Below are positions 63,101-64,000 of a stretch of DNA of 64,000 nucleotides, piece by piece (position 1 is the first letter of the stretch; the number at the start of each line of letters is the position of its first letter). The notes beneath the pieces were generated by a model. The model saw nothing but the letters and a program-made list of their open reading frames with translations. It searched no databases and was not told the DNA's origin. The stretch spans positions 999,316 to 1,063,315 of the forward strand of contig VYZI01000041.1 of assembly GCA_013397695.1 (NCBI GenBank), read 5' to 3'. A program made the translations under genes and the position numbers. The DNA is from Centropus unirufus (Eukaryota; Chordata; Aves; Cuculiformes; Centropidae).

Positions 63101-64000
63101 TTTATGATCTGAATCCCATATATGAAAAGTGTAAGTTCAAAAGGCTTCTTAAAGATCTAATAGTGTTAGAAACAGCTTCACGATTAAAAACATTGCAGAA
63201 AAGCCTTTTTTATTTTATATTAAACACCTGTAGGTTTTTTGCAACAATATTACAGCTGTAGACCACTGGCATAATCAAAACCCAATAAAAAAACTAATCA
63301 AAAGATAAAATAAACCTATATAAATTCACCTCATAAATGAAGTGAGTAGACTAGTTTTCTGAAGGATTTGATTTTAAAATTTATGTGCTATTTAGTTTCT
63401 GTCCTTCACTGTGGCTTTTAATTTTTAATCTTCTGTTTCTAACATGTGCAAGAAATAGCAAAACCATAGCTAACATCAGTACATCCAGTTGTGTTTATAA
63501 TGTTACGTTTGGCACAAAGATTCAGCATCTCTTTTTAGCTCTTAAATACAGAAGTAAAAAAACTAAATAAATTGAGAATGTGCCTTTCCATTTTCCAGTG
63601 AGGCTGCAGAACAGTTTCCTTTCTAGTCCCTGGGTTTATAAGGACAGCCCAAAACTCGGCTGAGGCAAAGTTGCATCAAATTATGAATGTTTTTCTATCT
63701 AAAGTCCAGACTTCAAGTTCAGCCACTGTCACTCAAGTGAGCTCATTCCTTTTGGCCTCACCAATGCTGAGCAAATAAAATCTGGCTGTTCAAAAGACTG
63801 AGGACATGATAAACTCAGATACCCATATCACAGTCTGAATGTTTAAACAAGACCGAGTTGTTCATTAACATCGATAGCCTTTAAAAGAAATCCTTCCTTA
63901 CATCTGAGCTTGGTTTAGGTCTTATGCCACTCAAACTGCGGTGTCACCAGATGAGCAACCACAGACTAATCAGGGTTGATACCCTGATTAATATATATTA
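60169..64000. other. Intergenic right end, no gene recognised
   Basis: AT-rich sequence with simple A/T runs and no coding pattern. A perfect 10-bp-arm inverted repeat lies at 63,967-63,990, close to the window edge. Nothing else is recognisable. Confidence 0.65.
63967..63990. repeat. Perfect inverted repeat, 10-bp arms, 4-base loop
   Basis: The arms TAATCAGGGT and ACCCTGATTA are exact reverse complements separated by TGAT, followed by ATATATATTA. It could form a hairpin. It may be the end of a small non-autonomous transposon that continues beyond the window, or a chance palindrome. Confidence 0.85.

Noticed and set aside
41100..64000. 5' exons of MYO1B, the expected right-hand neighbour of STAT4
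   Set aside because: I looked for the start of the myosin motor (P-loop GESGAGKT and nearby motifs) in the open frames and found none, and no second CpG island is present. The gene probably starts beyond the window or has a non-coding first exon that I cannot see.
1..64000. tRNA, rRNA, CRISPR or bacterial operon features
   Set aside because: No such structures were seen, and the spliced vertebrate gene makes prokaryotic features inapplicable.

Overview
The window is vertebrate nuclear DNA, most likely from a bird. It has long AT-rich introns, GT-AG splice sites, one CpG-island promoter and only a few interspersed repeats, all of them CR1-type LINEs, the typical avian retrotransposon. I cannot name the species. 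A CR1-bearing reptile is not excluded, but the low repeat density favours a bird.

The only protein-coding gene I can support is STAT4, on the minus strand. I reconstructed it exon by exon from its splice sites and reading phase. A non-coding first exon lies in the CpG island (about 39.72-40.03 kb), the ATG is at 37,193, and 23 coding exons run leftward to a stop at 349-351, with a polyadenylation signal at 105-110. The exon lengths sum to 2,256 nt, which is 751 codons plus stop; human STAT4 has 748 residues. Every exon junction keeps phase. The order is N-terminal domain (exons 2-4), coiled coil (exons 5-9), DNA-binding domain (exons 9-16), linker (exons 17-19), SH2 domain (exons 19-21), phosphotyrosine tail (exon 22, Tyr694) and transactivation tail (exons 23-24). 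Exon 12 is an 18-nt microexon. STAT4 carries signals from IL-12-type and type I interferon receptors in lymphocytes.

Layout: 1-84, downstream of STAT4, where STAT1 is the expected neighbour; 85-40,030, STAT4, with its largest intron (12.8 kb) at 22,645-35,416 and antisense CR1 fragments in introns 3 and 20; 39.5-40.4 kb, the CpG-island promoter; 40,763-41,099, a decayed copy of the exon 1/intron 1 junction; 41.1-64 kb, intergenic, with two head-to-tail CR1 copies at 49.1-50.2 kb and no convincing coding gene. MYO1B is the expected right-hand neighbour, but none of its exons was found.

Main points for follow-up: (1) a duplicated exon 1 and splice donor upstream of the promoter, whose copy has lost many CpGs; (2) a possible intronic polyadenylation isoform giving STAT4 a different C-terminus; (3) the 18-nt exon; (4) a GAS-like site and an NFAT/AP-1-like cluster at the promoter; (5) a few unexplained ORFs, local duplications and palindromes. 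I saw no clearly new biological system.
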